Made by a program: the position numbers and the translations under genes
The notes under the pieces: generated by a model
Seen by the model: only the letters and a program-made list of their open reading frames with translations
Databases searched by the model: none
Told to the model about the DNA's origin: nothing
Assembly (NCBI RefSeq): GCF_013390595.1
Contig: NZ_JACAWV010000007.1
Coordinates: 868,001 to 932,000, forward strand
DNA from: Rhizobium sp. RM
Lineage (GTDB): Bacteria; Pseudomonadota; Alphaproteobacteria; Rhizobiales; Rhizobiaceae
DNA length: 64,000 nucleotides
Reading direction: 5' to 3'
Part shown: in pieces, positions 26,567-35,251 of the stretch
Layout of the letters: each line of letters opens with the position of its first letter
How positions within the stretch are numbered: the first letter of the stretch is position 1

Positions 26567-29326
26567 TTAAGGCTCCGCTCTCTCAACCGGCAAGCGCGTC
26601 AGCACCGCGAGATTATCTGTCTTGAAAACGGAAGCCGCTTCGGCTTCAAAAACCTGCTGCGTCAAACGCCCAGGCAGATCTTTCATGCGCGTGAGATAAC
26701 CGGCGTTATCGTACCGGCGATAACTCAACGCCAGCCGTCGCAGCCATGTATTGGGATCATCTAGCCGGCTGCCTTCGGCAAAGTTGATGTCGGCACGGAT
26801 ACGATCAATGTCGACGCCCCGAACGATCTCTGGCATGCGATCCAGTACCCCGATGGCAGCATCTGTAAGCTCCTGCGCCCTCTCAGGCGCGCAGTAAAAT
26901 GACAGCGTACCGATAGCCCGATTGCTTCCCGCATCCAGTTCAAGCTCGAACTGCAGGGTATAGATGCCACCCAGCTTGTAGCGCAGTTCGTTTTTCAGCG
27001 CCTGTTGAGCGACGGGATTAAGCGCAGAAATGAGGAAACTTGTTTCCGGCGTCCAGTTCATGGGCGTGAAGAACGACAATTGCACGCGGGCACGGTCGCC
27101 GTCGCCATCCTCCACGGTCGCCGCGTAAAGTCCCTCGCGCTGCAAAGCAGGTGCCGTTTTGAGAACTGCCTGGCGGGACACGGCGCCAATGGTTTTGGCA
27201 AAGCCGTCGCGAATATTGTCATCGGGAGCAGTCCCGACGGCAAACCATGTGACAGGCTGGGCCAAGAGTTTTGAAGCGGCAGCCTGCAGCTCCCCAACGG
27301 TCAGTGACGCAGGCGTACGCTCGGGTTGCCCGAGGCCATAAAGAAGTTGCGCATAGTCATCGCCCTGATCAGCACTTGCGGCACTGAGACGATGAAACTC
27401 CGCGACGGCTTCCGGACGGACGGTCCCGAACGCAATGTCCTGCGCATAACGTTCGAGAAGAGCGGGAAGACGTTCCGGTGTAGCGACAACTGCCGCATCA
27501 AGCACATTGGCCTTCAGAGCATAACTCCAGCGGCTGCCGCCGGGCTGCGCTTCTGTCCAGCGATCGAATTCCTCCTGCGTCCAGAAGCGAAAACCGCTCT
27601 GCGCCCACAGTTGCACCGCCACCTGCGACAGGGTGCTACCGAACTCTACGTTGCGAAAACCCGGTGACGACTGACCGGAAAGGTAAATCTTGCCATCCGG
27701 TGTATCACGTACCAGCCAGACGACCCGATCGCCATTCGAAAGTGTCCACTCCCGGATGTCTGGGTTTTCGAGGTTGCGTACTTCTGCCACCGAGCCCGTT
27801 TGTGGAACGGTTGCATCGGCCGACCACGAAGGGATAGGGGTCTCGGCAACCTGTTTCGGATCGGACAGTGGCGGCAGATCTGGCAGCTTCGGCAAAGCCG
27901 CAAGGCGGTCACGGATCGCCATCACGTCGGCAACGGACGGCACGGAAACACTGACGCCGCCCGGAGCCTGATAAAAAAGCACCTGATCCGGAGACGACAA
28001 CATCTCCCGCATACGGGCCTCAAGGTCTTCAAGGTTTATGCGGTCGAGAAGAACACGGGTGCGCTCTGCTCTTTTGGCGGGATCGTCGACCACCGAGCCT
28101 GTCAGTACCGCAGAAGCAATACGATCTTCCCATTCGGCAAAGGTGCGGCCTTCGGCAGCTTTGACATTGGTGTCATTGATGCGCCGCGCAGAGGCCATCA
28201 GCCGGTCGAAGGCTGGCTTGGCAATTCCCTCACGCCTGACACGCTCGATAGCCTCAAGCAGAACAGGCAGAGCAGCAGCGTGATTGATGCCAGACGCGTT
28301 GAAGGCAAGGATCAGCCGGTGTTCCGTGGTTTCCTGGGCCACGAAACCAAGCCTGTCGACCGAGTTTTCAAAGTGCGGTGCCTGCGCCTGGATGGCATCT
28401 CGGATCAGACGCGTGAGAAAATACTTCTGAAGATAGGCAAGCTGTCCCGCTTCACTCGTCCGATCAGGCATGGCCAGGCGAAACGCATAGGTCGTCTGGG
28501 ATGACGTGCCTGCCGGGTCCTGCACAAGCCCGGTACTGAGCCCCCCCTTTAACGGCAGGTCGAGATAGGACCGGTCCGGTCTTGCACGCTTGGGAGCGGA
28601 ACCGAATGCCGCCTTGATCGCAGCTTCCGCACTGGCCTTGTCGATACGGCCCGAGACGACGAGGGTCATATTCGAGGCCGTGTAAAAGCGATCGTAAAAA
28701 GCACGGATATCCTCGATCGAGGCATTTTCGATGGTTTCACGCGTACCGATTGTCGAGCGGTCGACATAACGGGAACCGACGCGCAAGGCCGCCTTTTTCT
28801 GGCGACTGATACGATCGGCCGTTTTGTTGCCCTGCCGCAGCTCCTCAAGGATCACGAACCGTTCCTTCGCCCAGTCTTCCTGTCGCAACTGCGCGCCGAA
28901 GACCGTATCGGAAGCGAGCTTCAATGCGCCTGAAAGATCGAGAGCGTCATTGGGGCGCGTGCGGATCATATATTGCGTTTCGCTTTCACGCGTCACGGCA
29001 TTGATCTGCAAACCCTGTCGCCAACCGATCTGCTGGATGTAACGATGGATGCCTTCAGAATGGGTCTTGTTCGACTGGAACACCATGTGTTCCAGAATGT
29101 GGGCGATACCGCTAGGCTCTTCTTCATCCACCGATCCGGCGTGAACAATCAGCCGGATATTGAACGGGTCTGTCGCCTTGCCACTATCATAGAGGACATA
29201 GGCAAGACCGTTATCGAGCGTTCCACGGGTAAGGCGCGGGTCCCACTCCACCTCGCCAGCATGGGCCAGCGGAGCCACGAGCATAACGATAGCAGCGACA
29301 AATCGCGAAAGCATAACCATCATCAA
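26567..29326 (-). CDS. Periplasmic M16 family zinc metalloprotease
   Basis: 919 residues, two M16 halves. Signal peptide MLSRFVAAIVMLVAPLAHAG. The inverted zinc motif HILEH (about residue 76) and the distal Glu in VILEELRQG (about 150) are intact in the N-terminal half; the C-terminal half lacks a zinc site, as is normal. The start overlaps the stop of the TonB receptor gene (ATGA), so the two are translationally coupled. This pairing matches described protease-associated import systems, such as FusA/FusC for ferredoxin and YddB/PqqL. Expected role: cleaving a protein or peptide imported by the receptor. The substrate is unknown. Confidence 0.9.
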   Translation of the reverse strand: MMMVMLSRFVAAIVMLVAPLAHAGEVEWDPRLTRGTLDNGLAYVLYDSGKATDPFNIRLIVHAGSVDEEEPSGIAHILEHMVFQSNKTHSEGIHRYIQQIGWRQGLQINAVTRESETQYMIRTRPNDALDLSGALKLASDTVFGAQLRQEDWAKERFVILEELRQGNKTADRISRQKKAALRVGSRYVDRSTIGTRETIENASIEDIRAFYDRFYTASNMTLVVSGRIDKASAEAAIKAAFGSAPKRARPDRSYLDLPLKGGLSTGLVQDPAGTSSQTTYAFRLAMPDRTSEAGQLAYLQKYFLTRLIRDAIQAQAPHFENSVDRLGFVAQETTEHRLILAFNASGINHAAALPVLLEAIERVRREGIAKPAFDRLMASARRINDTNVKAAEGRTFAEWEDRIASAVLTGSVVDDPAKRAERTRVLLDRINLEDLEARMREMLSSPDQVLFYQAPGGVSVSVPSVADVMAIRDRLAALPKLPDLPPLSDPKQVAETPIPSWSADATVPQTGSVAEVRNLENPDIREWTLSNGDRVVWLVRDTPDGKIYLSGQSSPGFRNVEFGSTLSQVAVQLWAQSGFRFWTQEEFDRWTEAQPGGSRWSYALKANVLDAAVVATPERLPALLERYAQDIAFGTVRPEAVAEFHRLSAASADQGDDYAQLLYGLGQPERTPASLTVGELQAAASKLLAQPVTWFAVGTAPDDNIRDGFAKTIGAVSRQAVLKTAPALQREGLYAATVEDGDGDRARVQLSFFTPMNWTPETSFLISALNPVAQQALKNELRYKLGGIYTLQFELELDAGSNRAIGTLSFYCAPERAQELTDAAIGVLDRMPEIVRGVDIDRIRADINFAEGSRLDDPNTWLRRLALSYRRYDNAGYLTRMKDLPGRLTQQVFEAEAASVFKTDNLAVLTRLPVERAEP

Positions 29327-32229
29327 AACGTCGCCTTGGCGCCAACCCAGACGGTTCTGCCGACCAGCCAGGGCCGGGTCGCAGATGCAGTCGCGTTACC
29401 GGTCTCGTCGAAAACATTGTCGACACGGACATTTAGGGTCAGGCCAGCCTCACCCTTTTTATAAATCTGGTAGCTGGCGGACAAATCCACGGTCAGGAGT
29501 GGATCAAAGTCGAAATCCTCATAAATTTCATGGCTTCTTCCGTCGATGACAATATTTTCGTCGGTATACTTTGCTCCGGTATATCCAACATTGTAGTTGG
29601 CGTTCACATCAAGTTTCAAAGTGTCATCGAACCAGCTGCTGGATAACCCTGCCTGAAATCGCAGAGGGATGTCCATATTTCCGGTTACAACGTTGAATCC
29701 GGATTTGGTATATGACTGGCCATGATAGTAGATGTACTCATCCTCTAGGGAGTCTTCATAGTAACTGGTATTGGAGACTTCCCGACGAGACCAAGTGACC
29801 GAGGCATTTAAGAGCAGTTGATCAAGGCCACTCACAGCCGTCACGTCAAGTTCCTTCGAATATTCAGCAGTGACTGATTGATAGGCGCCGTGGGCGTCAT
29901 TCGTCAGCACGTAGTTACTGCCAGTCTTCTCCGAAGCGTATTGATCTTTCGAGCGACGATCCAAGAAACGCAAGCGCCACTGGCCGTCAAACAATGGTTC
30001 GATTCCAGATATTCCTAGTGACAATTCGTCCGTGTAGGGGGTTTTGAGATCGGATGCGCTATTGAGGAGGTAACCTGTGGAACGACCAGCTGCGAAATCG
30101 CTTACAACACCTGTACTAGTAGCTGTACGACTAAAGTTCTCTGGTCTGGGTACTCCATCGCGAATTGCGAAAGCCAAACTCTGGGCGCTGTGATAACGGT
30201 TAGCGCCAAGTGAAATGGTAAAGTCTTCCCATGGTGTGATGTTAGTAACCACACGCGGCGCAACATTCAGGTTCTGCATGTAGTCATCATAGGTCGCCCG
30301 CACTCCGGCTCGGACGTTGAACCAATCCCAAGTCTGCTCCAACTCCGCGTAGGTGTCGAATTGATTGAGATGAGCGTGAATATCAAAGGCCTTGTAGATC
30401 GATTTGCTCTTCGCGAACATTTCCGAATTGCACTCGTCAGCCGTGTTGCACGTGTATTCGCTGAAGCTCGTGATACCGGCTATCGTCGTATAGGATGTAT
30501 AGTAAGTTACATCCTCCGGTCTGCGCCGGTAGGCATCAGTGTAGGTATATTCCGCCCCGAGCCGGAACGAGCCCTGCCATATGTCACCGGTCACGTCCTG
30601 CGACCAGCTTATTTGCTCCTGCCCAAGCTCTCTGTCACCATTGGCACCATCATAGCAAAGCGTGGCAATCGTCTGCGTCGGATCGGTGCGGCACCAATCA
30701 GAAAGCGAAGTGGCATTCCAATAGACGGCTCTGCTCTTGACTGCCGACTGCGTGAAAGCTCTGGCGACGTTGCCATTCACGTCATTGATTGTGCTGGATT
30801 GACCATAGGTCAGCTTCGAATCCAGCTTGACGTTTGAAAGCGTTACGCCCCCGAGTGAGAAATCAGCAAACTCGTAATTGTGCTCAAGTTTGCTATTCAG
30901 GCCACGTGCAGCTTGATTGATCTGCATATTGCGCCAACGCGCATTCTCCCAGATCTGATCGTAATGGGTATAAACGCCTTCCAGAGTAAAATCGCCGAAA
31001 TCAGTGTCCGCCTTGACCTGGCCCCGATAGAAATCGTTTTTCGACTCCTCTGTAACGCGACGTTTTTCGGTGTAGCGATAATCCTTGTCTTTTGATGTAA
31101 CCGCGCTCTGGGTACTATATTGTCCGAGGATCGAGATATTGTCGGTAACTGGCCCCGACAGAGAGACCGAGGACCTTCGCTTTAAATATTCAGGTTCTAC
31201 AACACCGTTGGGATTAAGACCATTTTCCGTGCCCACGTGATAACCGGTCCAGCGACTTGTGGAAAAATCGGTACTGGCATTTCCTTTCCATCGATCCTTT
31301 GCGGCCTCCTGCATTTTGTAAGAAACAACACCGCCCTGAAAATTACCGTAACGCGCCGACGCATTGCTATCGATCACAGTGGTGCTTTCCAGAAAATCGG
31401 TCGGCACGTAAATGGACTGCGAGTGAAGACCATAAACGCGGTTGACGTCAGCAGGCGTCAAACTGTCTTCAACATCAGTGTCATCATCACTGTCTGCCGT
31501 CCCAGTCACCGTATTGATCGGCATGCCCTCGAGAATGAAGTTGTTCTCGTAAACGCGCGCACCGGAGATCGAGACTTCGCGTGGTCTCAGATTGATCAAG
31601 TCCTGATCGGAAACGCCTGCGTCGTCATCGATATCGTTCTGGTACTGCACGTTCGGCAGATTGCGCAAAATGTCGTTGGCGTCGTTTCCCGCCGAGCGGG
31701 CAACGATCTGGCCTCCGGAAATTGTCGTTGTGCCGGTATCGGAAAGGCTGCTGGTGCCAAGAGAGACGCCTCTGTTACCGCCAGCAACCGAGATCGTATC
31801 GAGAACGGTGGTGTCGCCACCTTCGGCGGCGGAAGCGGCTTTTGCATCCACCAGCGTCACCGTCTGCGGGCCGGTGATGCGAACGGCAATACCGGTCCCG
31901 GCCAGCATTGCTTGCAGAGCGGCTTGCGGCGCGAGGCGTCCTGAAACCGGCCTGGACTGCAGATTGCCGACGAGTGCTGCTGGGTAACCAACCTGCCAGC
32001 CGGTCGTGCGAATGAATGCCTTGATAGCGTCGGCAAGCGGCTGCGCCGGAATGGAGAATGAAACGCTCTGCGCCGTTGCTTCAGCCGGCACCGTCGTCTG
32101 TGCCTGGGAGGGTGAAGCCAGAACCAGCATCAATGCTGAGGATGCCAACCAGACCGCAAACTTTACGACCGGTTTTTTTCCGCTAGCGCCACGATGACCG
32201 CCGGCGACCTGCCCCGCATACAATGCCAT
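29323..32229 (-). CDS. TonB-dependent outer-membrane transducer with STN domain
   Basis: 968 residues from ATG 32229, chosen because AGGAG lies six bases upstream; ATGs at 32235 and 32253 have ribosome sites with no spacer. A signal peptide ends near PSQAQ; then an STN domain (VSFSIPAQPLADAIKAFIRT, about residues 50-125) that signals to FecR, a plug, and a 22-strand barrel ending in aromatic VWVGAKATF. The STN domain means receptor occupancy can switch on the ECF sigma factor encoded upstream. Overlaps the M16 protease gene. An ECF-type promoter at 32349 and a leader hairpin at 32313 precede it. The cargo is probably a protein, peptide or iron source. Confidence 0.9.
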   Translation of the reverse strand: MALYAGQVAGGHRGASGKKPVVKFAVWLASSALMLVLASPSQAQTTVPAEATAQSVSFSIPAQPLADAIKAFIRTTGWQVGYPAALVGNLQSRPVSGRLAPQAALQAMLAGTGIAVRITGPQTVTLVDAKAASAAEGGDTTVLDTISVAGGNRGVSLGTSSLSDTGTTTISGGQIVARSAGNDANDILRNLPNVQYQNDIDDDAGVSDQDLINLRPREVSISGARVYENNFILEGMPINTVTGTADSDDDTDVEDSLTPADVNRVYGLHSQSIYVPTDFLESTTVIDSNASARYGNFQGGVVSYKMQEAAKDRWKGNASTDFSTSRWTGYHVGTENGLNPNGVVEPEYLKRRSSVSLSGPVTDNISILGQYSTQSAVTSKDKDYRYTEKRRVTEESKNDFYRGQVKADTDFGDFTLEGVYTHYDQIWENARWRNMQINQAARGLNSKLEHNYEFADFSLGGVTLSNVKLDSKLTYGQSSTINDVNGNVARAFTQSAVKSRAVYWNATSLSDWCRTDPTQTIATLCYDGANGDRELGQEQISWSQDVTGDIWQGSFRLGAEYTYTDAYRRRPEDVTYYTSYTTIAGITSFSEYTCNTADECNSEMFAKSKSIYKAFDIHAHLNQFDTYAELEQTWDWFNVRAGVRATYDDYMQNLNVAPRVVTNITPWEDFTISLGANRYHSAQSLAFAIRDGVPRPENFSRTATSTGVVSDFAAGRSTGYLLNSASDLKTPYTDELSLGISGIEPLFDGQWRLRFLDRRSKDQYASEKTGSNYVLTNDAHGAYQSVTAEYSKELDVTAVSGLDQLLLNASVTWSRREVSNTSYYEDSLEDEYIYYHGQSYTKSGFNVVTGNMDIPLRFQAGLSSSWFDDTLKLDVNANYNVGYTGAKYTDENIVIDGRSHEIYEDFDFDPLLTVDLSASYQIYKKGEAGLTLNVRVDNVFDETGNATASATRPWLVGRTVWVGAKATF

Positions 32230-32312
32230 TTCCATCTCCTGAACGCCTCTCATCCTCCATCATGGAAGACGAGCCACTGATCTATCCCGCTGAGCCCCCT
32301 CGGCTCGGCGAT

Positions 32313-32335
32313 GGCCTGCTGCACTGCAACAGGCC
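32313..32335 (-). other. Leader hairpin of the TonB receptor mRNA
   Basis: 32313-32322 pairs with 32326-32335 on the minus-strand RNA: ten pairs, one of them G-U, around a three-base loop. It sits in the 5' leader between the predicted promoter and the receptor start. It may stabilise the mRNA or attenuate it. Confidence 0.5.
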
Positions 32336-32348
32336 CTCAGTAGCGTTC

Positions 32349-32380
32349 GACGTTCGACGCGAACAAATCTCACAAAAAAA
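32349..32380 (-). promoter_or_regulatory. ECF-type promoter element upstream of the TonB receptor
   Basis: Read on the minus strand: TTTTTTTGTGAGAT, nine bases, then TCGAACGTC. The same two blocks with identical spacing recur at 33455-33486 before fecR. The terminal CGTC resembles the -10 of ECF sigma factors, with the GTGAG block at -35 distance. It starts about ten bases beyond the fecR stop. Confidence 0.65.
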
Positions 32381-32389
32381 GTTGAGTTT

Positions 32390-33409
32390 TTATCGAATGA
32401 TTATGTAACCGCCCGGAACAACAGTGATTTTTCCACCGGCAGCGGTGGTTAGACTGTCGATTGCGGCCTCGGCGGAATCGATCCTGTAGTCGCCGCTGAC
32501 GGCAACGTCGAGAAGTGCGCGATTAAGAACGAAGATACGACCATCGTAATACCGGCCGACTTCTTCGAGTGCCTTGGAGAGCGGCTGCGCTTCGATGACG
32601 ACACGCCCGTTCAGCCAACCGAAATTTTCATCGGAGTTGAACGGAGCGACTGAAGAAAGGGATTTTTCCGACGCAATGACCATCTCGCCTGGCGCCAGAT
32701 GCGCAACGGGGATGTTCTTGCGCTCATGCACGGCATCAACCGCACCACGTTGCAAAGAGACTGTATCGGTGTCGTCTTCGGTGCGCACACTGAATGCCGT
32801 GCCTTTGACACGCACTTCGCTATAGGCTGCAGCAACATGGAAGGGGTGCTCGGCATCGTGCACAACATCGAACCAGGCCTCGCCCTGCAGAAGCCACACA
32901 CCGCGCTGCCCCTCGGTAAAATCAAGAGCCACGGCGCTGTGTGTATTGAGGATCATCCGCGAGCCATCCGGCAAAGCAATTTCGCGGCGCTCACCCGTAG
33001 ACGTGGTGTAGTCCGCCAGCATCCGCGGCAGATAGTTCGATATCACATGAGACGCGCCAGCGACGAGGACGAGCGACGCAGCAGCAGCCATGGCAAAGGA
33101 TCGGAACGACCACCGGCGGCGCTTCTTCCCTCTCATTTCGTCGAGTGAAACGGGCTGCTGGCTGAGGTGAACATCCAGTTCCTGTGCGGCGACCAGCGTT
33201 TCAGGCGAAGCCCACAAGCCATGGATCTCATTCCAGGCCTGCTGATGGGAGGGCGCGGCGGCGAGCCAGACATCAAATTCGCTGCGTGTGGTCTTATCCA
33301 CATGGCCAGCCGCTTCCAGCCGCACCAGCCAGTCCAGCGCCGCATCGACTGCCGGATCGGGATGCAGGAAAGTTTCCGATCCGCTCTGCTCTCCTGTGCC
33401 TTCACGCAT
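32390..33409 (-). CDS. FecR-type anti-sigma/sigma regulator
   Basis: 339 residues from ATG 33409. Longer frames to 33445 or 33472 are possible, but the promoter element at 33455-33486 would then overlap or follow the start, so 33409 is preferred. The N-terminal cytoplasmic DUF4880-like helix bundle (ALDWLVRLEAAGHV, WLAAAPSHQQAWNEI) precedes one membrane helix (FAMAAAASLVLVAGASHVI, about residue 100), then the periplasmic FecR domain and a C-terminal STN-like domain (LSKALEEVGRYYDGRIFV). It receives the signal from the receptor STN domain and sets sigma factor activity. It lies between the sigma gene and the receptor, all on the same strand. Confidence 0.88.
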   Translation of the reverse strand: MREGTGEQSGSETFLHPDPAVDAALDWLVRLEAAGHVDKTTRSEFDVWLAAAPSHQQAWNEIHGLWASPETLVAAQELDVHLSQQPVSLDEMRGKKRRRWSFRSFAMAAAASLVLVAGASHVISNYLPRMLADYTTSTGERREIALPDGSRMILNTHSAVALDFTEGQRGVWLLQGEAWFDVVHDAEHPFHVAAAYSEVRVKGTAFSVRTEDDTDTVSLQRGAVDAVHERKNIPVAHLAPGEMVIASEKSLSSVAPFNSDENFGWLNGRVVIEAQPLSKALEEVGRYYDGRIFVLNRALLDVAVSGDYRIDSAEAAIDSLTTAAGGKITVVPGGYIIIR

Positions 33410-33454
33410 CAAAACCGTCCGCTTTTCCCGTTTTCGCGCGACCATATGAACAGT

Positions 33455-33486
33455 GACGTTCGAGCAGGGCATATCTCACAAAAAAA
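33455..33486 (-). promoter_or_regulatory. ECF-type promoter element upstream of fecR
   Basis: Second copy of the TTTTTTTGTGAGAT / nine bases / TCGAACGTC element on the minus strand. Transcription would begin near 33448, giving a leader of about 40 bases to the fecR start at 33409. No copy was found upstream of the sigma gene itself. Confidence 0.65.
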
Positions 33487-33538
33487 CTTCGCAGACATTG
33501 CTCAGAAAAATTTTTCTCGACAAAAAGCTGATGAAATC

Positions 33539-34063
33539 TCATGGGGCATCCATTTTGGTGCGCAAGTCGTAAAGCAATGCCATCACCATCTTGATATCGT
33601 TGAAAACCGTATTTGGCGAAACGCCGAGATGTGCGGCGATACGGGGATAGGGCCATCCTTCGACACGGCTGAGTACCCAGACCTTCTGAGCGCGTGGCGG
33701 CAATTTTTGCAAGGCTTCGCCGACAATGCGCAGGTTGTCTTTCTGGATTGCCTGCTCTTCTGCCGAAGGCGCGGTGTCGGCCACCTCACTCCCCTGGCTT
33801 TCGACCGCATCGAGTGTCTCGGTGCCAGCCCGAACTTTTTTCCAACGGATATAATCGAAAGCGAGATTGCGCGCGGTCTGCCAAAGAAAGGCTTCCATGC
33901 GCTGCGGCTTTGCCGTTTCCACCGCCCGGCGGGCACGCACATAGGCCTCCTGCGTCAACTCTTCGGCAATGGCAGGGTCGCGTACAATCCGCAGAACGGC
34001 CTGAAAAAGGGATGAGCGCATAGCCGGAAAAGCCGCATCAAGGCGCGCAATATCGCTGTCCAT
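33539..34063 (-). CDS. ECF RNA polymerase sigma factor, FecI-like
   Basis: 174 residues. Region 2 ends in EAFLWQTARNLAFDYIRWKK (core binding and -10 recognition); region 4 is LPPRAQKVWVLSRVEGWPYP followed by the helix-turn-helix IAAHLGVSPNTVFNDIKMVM. Length and context are those of iron-starvation type sigma factors. Its gene precedes fecR and the STN receptor on the same strand. The twin promoter elements at 33455 and 32349 are its likely targets. No Fur box was recognised by eye in the 195-base gap 34064-34258, which otherwise appears empty. Confidence 0.9.
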   Translation of the reverse strand: MDSDIARLDAAFPAMRSSLFQAVLRIVRDPAIAEELTQEAYVRARRAVETAKPQRMEAFLWQTARNLAFDYIRWKKVRAGTETLDAVESQGSEVADTAPSAEEQAIQKDNLRIVGEALQKLPPRAQKVWVLSRVEGWPYPRIAAHLGVSPNTVFNDIKMVMALLYDLRTKMDAP

Positions 34064-34258
34064 GATCAGAGAATGCTTTCGGAAGCGGTCACAAGGTATC
34101 CGGCAAGAATAGTTGAGTTAAAAAGTCTTGTTTCGTTAACGTGTCATTTGGAGGTTTGCAATCGCCGAAACGGCGACATGAAGAATCGCTCGCAACCGGT
34201 GCTAGAAGCAATTCGTCTTTATCGCAATATTCAAGGTTTGAATGAGGCTGCTCTTCCG

Positions 34259-35155
34259 CTAGTCCCAGCGCACTGCCTTTATAAGATCGATAAAGCTGCG
34301 CAGTTTCGCCGGTATATTGCGACGCCCGGGATAATACAGGCAGAGGCCTGGATAAGGCGGCGTCCATTCCGCCAGAACCTGTTCAAGGCGACCACTGGCG
34401 ACATCGTCGGCAACCTGCCATTCGTTGAGATAGGCAAGCCCGGCCCCTTCTCTCGCCGCGCGCAGCATCAGGTCACTTTCATCGAGCGTCAATTTTCCAG
34501 GCACATCCATGGTGAAGCTCTCTCCCCGGCGCTCAAACTCCCAGCCATAGATTGCACCGCTGGCCATGCGCGCACGAATACAGTGATGGCTCTGCAGATC
34601 AGTTGGCATTTTGGGCTTGCCGAAATGCCGAAAATACTCGCGCGAGCCAACAATTGCCGGCCGCACACTGCCGCTGATCGGGACGACAATCATATCCGGC
34701 GGCACCGCCTCACGAATACGAATGCCGGCATCGAAACCCTGGGCGTTGATGTCGACCAGCGCCCCTTCCGTGACGATCTCTACCGCCATCTGCGGATGAA
34801 GACGCATGTACTCCAGCACCACTGGCGCCAGAACCATACGGATCGCTCCTATGGAACTGTTGATCCGCAAGGTGCCTGTCGGCTCAGCCCGATGCTCATC
34901 GACATGCTCGACAGCGTTGCGGATGGCCGCCAGCGCCGGCACGATCTCCGCGACGAACTGCTCGCCAGCGGCTGAAAGCACGACACTGCGCGTCGAACGA
35001 TTGAAAAGCCGCACACCCATCCTTGCTTCCAGTGTCGCGATCTGCTGGCTGAGGGCCGAGGACGAAATGCCAAGTTCTCGCGCTGCAGATCGGAAACCAC
35101 CTTGGGCCGCCACCGCCACAACGGCTTCCAGTTCGGCCAGAGATCCTCGCATCAT
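34259..35155 (-). CDS. LysR family transcriptional regulator
   Basis: 298 residues, the family's normal length. Winged helix near the N-terminus: ELEAVVAVAAQGGFRSAARE then ISSSALSQQIATLEARMGVR. It belongs to the subgroup with an RSTRSVVLSAAGEQF continuation. Divergent from the aldehyde dehydrogenase gene with a 96-base gap, which contains the direct repeat CTTATCAG at 35168 and 35195. Probably controls that dehydrogenase. The inducer is unknown, perhaps the aldehyde or its precursor. Confidence 0.88.
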   Translation of the reverse strand: MMRGSLAELEAVVAVAAQGGFRSAARELGISSSALSQQIATLEARMGVRLFNRSTRSVVLSAAGEQFVAEIVPALAAIRNAVEHVDEHRAEPTGTLRINSSIGAIRMVLAPVVLEYMRLHPQMAVEIVTEGALVDINAQGFDAGIRIREAVPPDMIVVPISGSVRPAIVGSREYFRHFGKPKMPTDLQSHHCIRARMASGAIYGWEFERRGESFTMDVPGKLTLDESDLMLRAAREGAGLAYLNEWQVADDVASGRLEQVLAEWTPPYPGLCLYYPGRRNIPAKLRSFIDLIKAVRWD

Positions 35156-35251
35156 TGTCCACGTTTCCTTATCAGACCGCGCATCTTTGGATAGCTTATC
35201 AGGACAGCATCAAAATGCCAGATATGACGCATCACCTCAAAGGAGACAGAC

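Noticed and set aside
27800-28504. 234-codon plus-strand frame
   Set aside because: Antisense to the M16 protease gene, with no motifs.
35168-35202. Direct repeat CTTATCAG in the LysR/aldehyde dehydrogenase gap as an operator
   Set aside because: Only two short copies with a 27-base offset and no dyad; too weak to list as a site, although noted with the gene.
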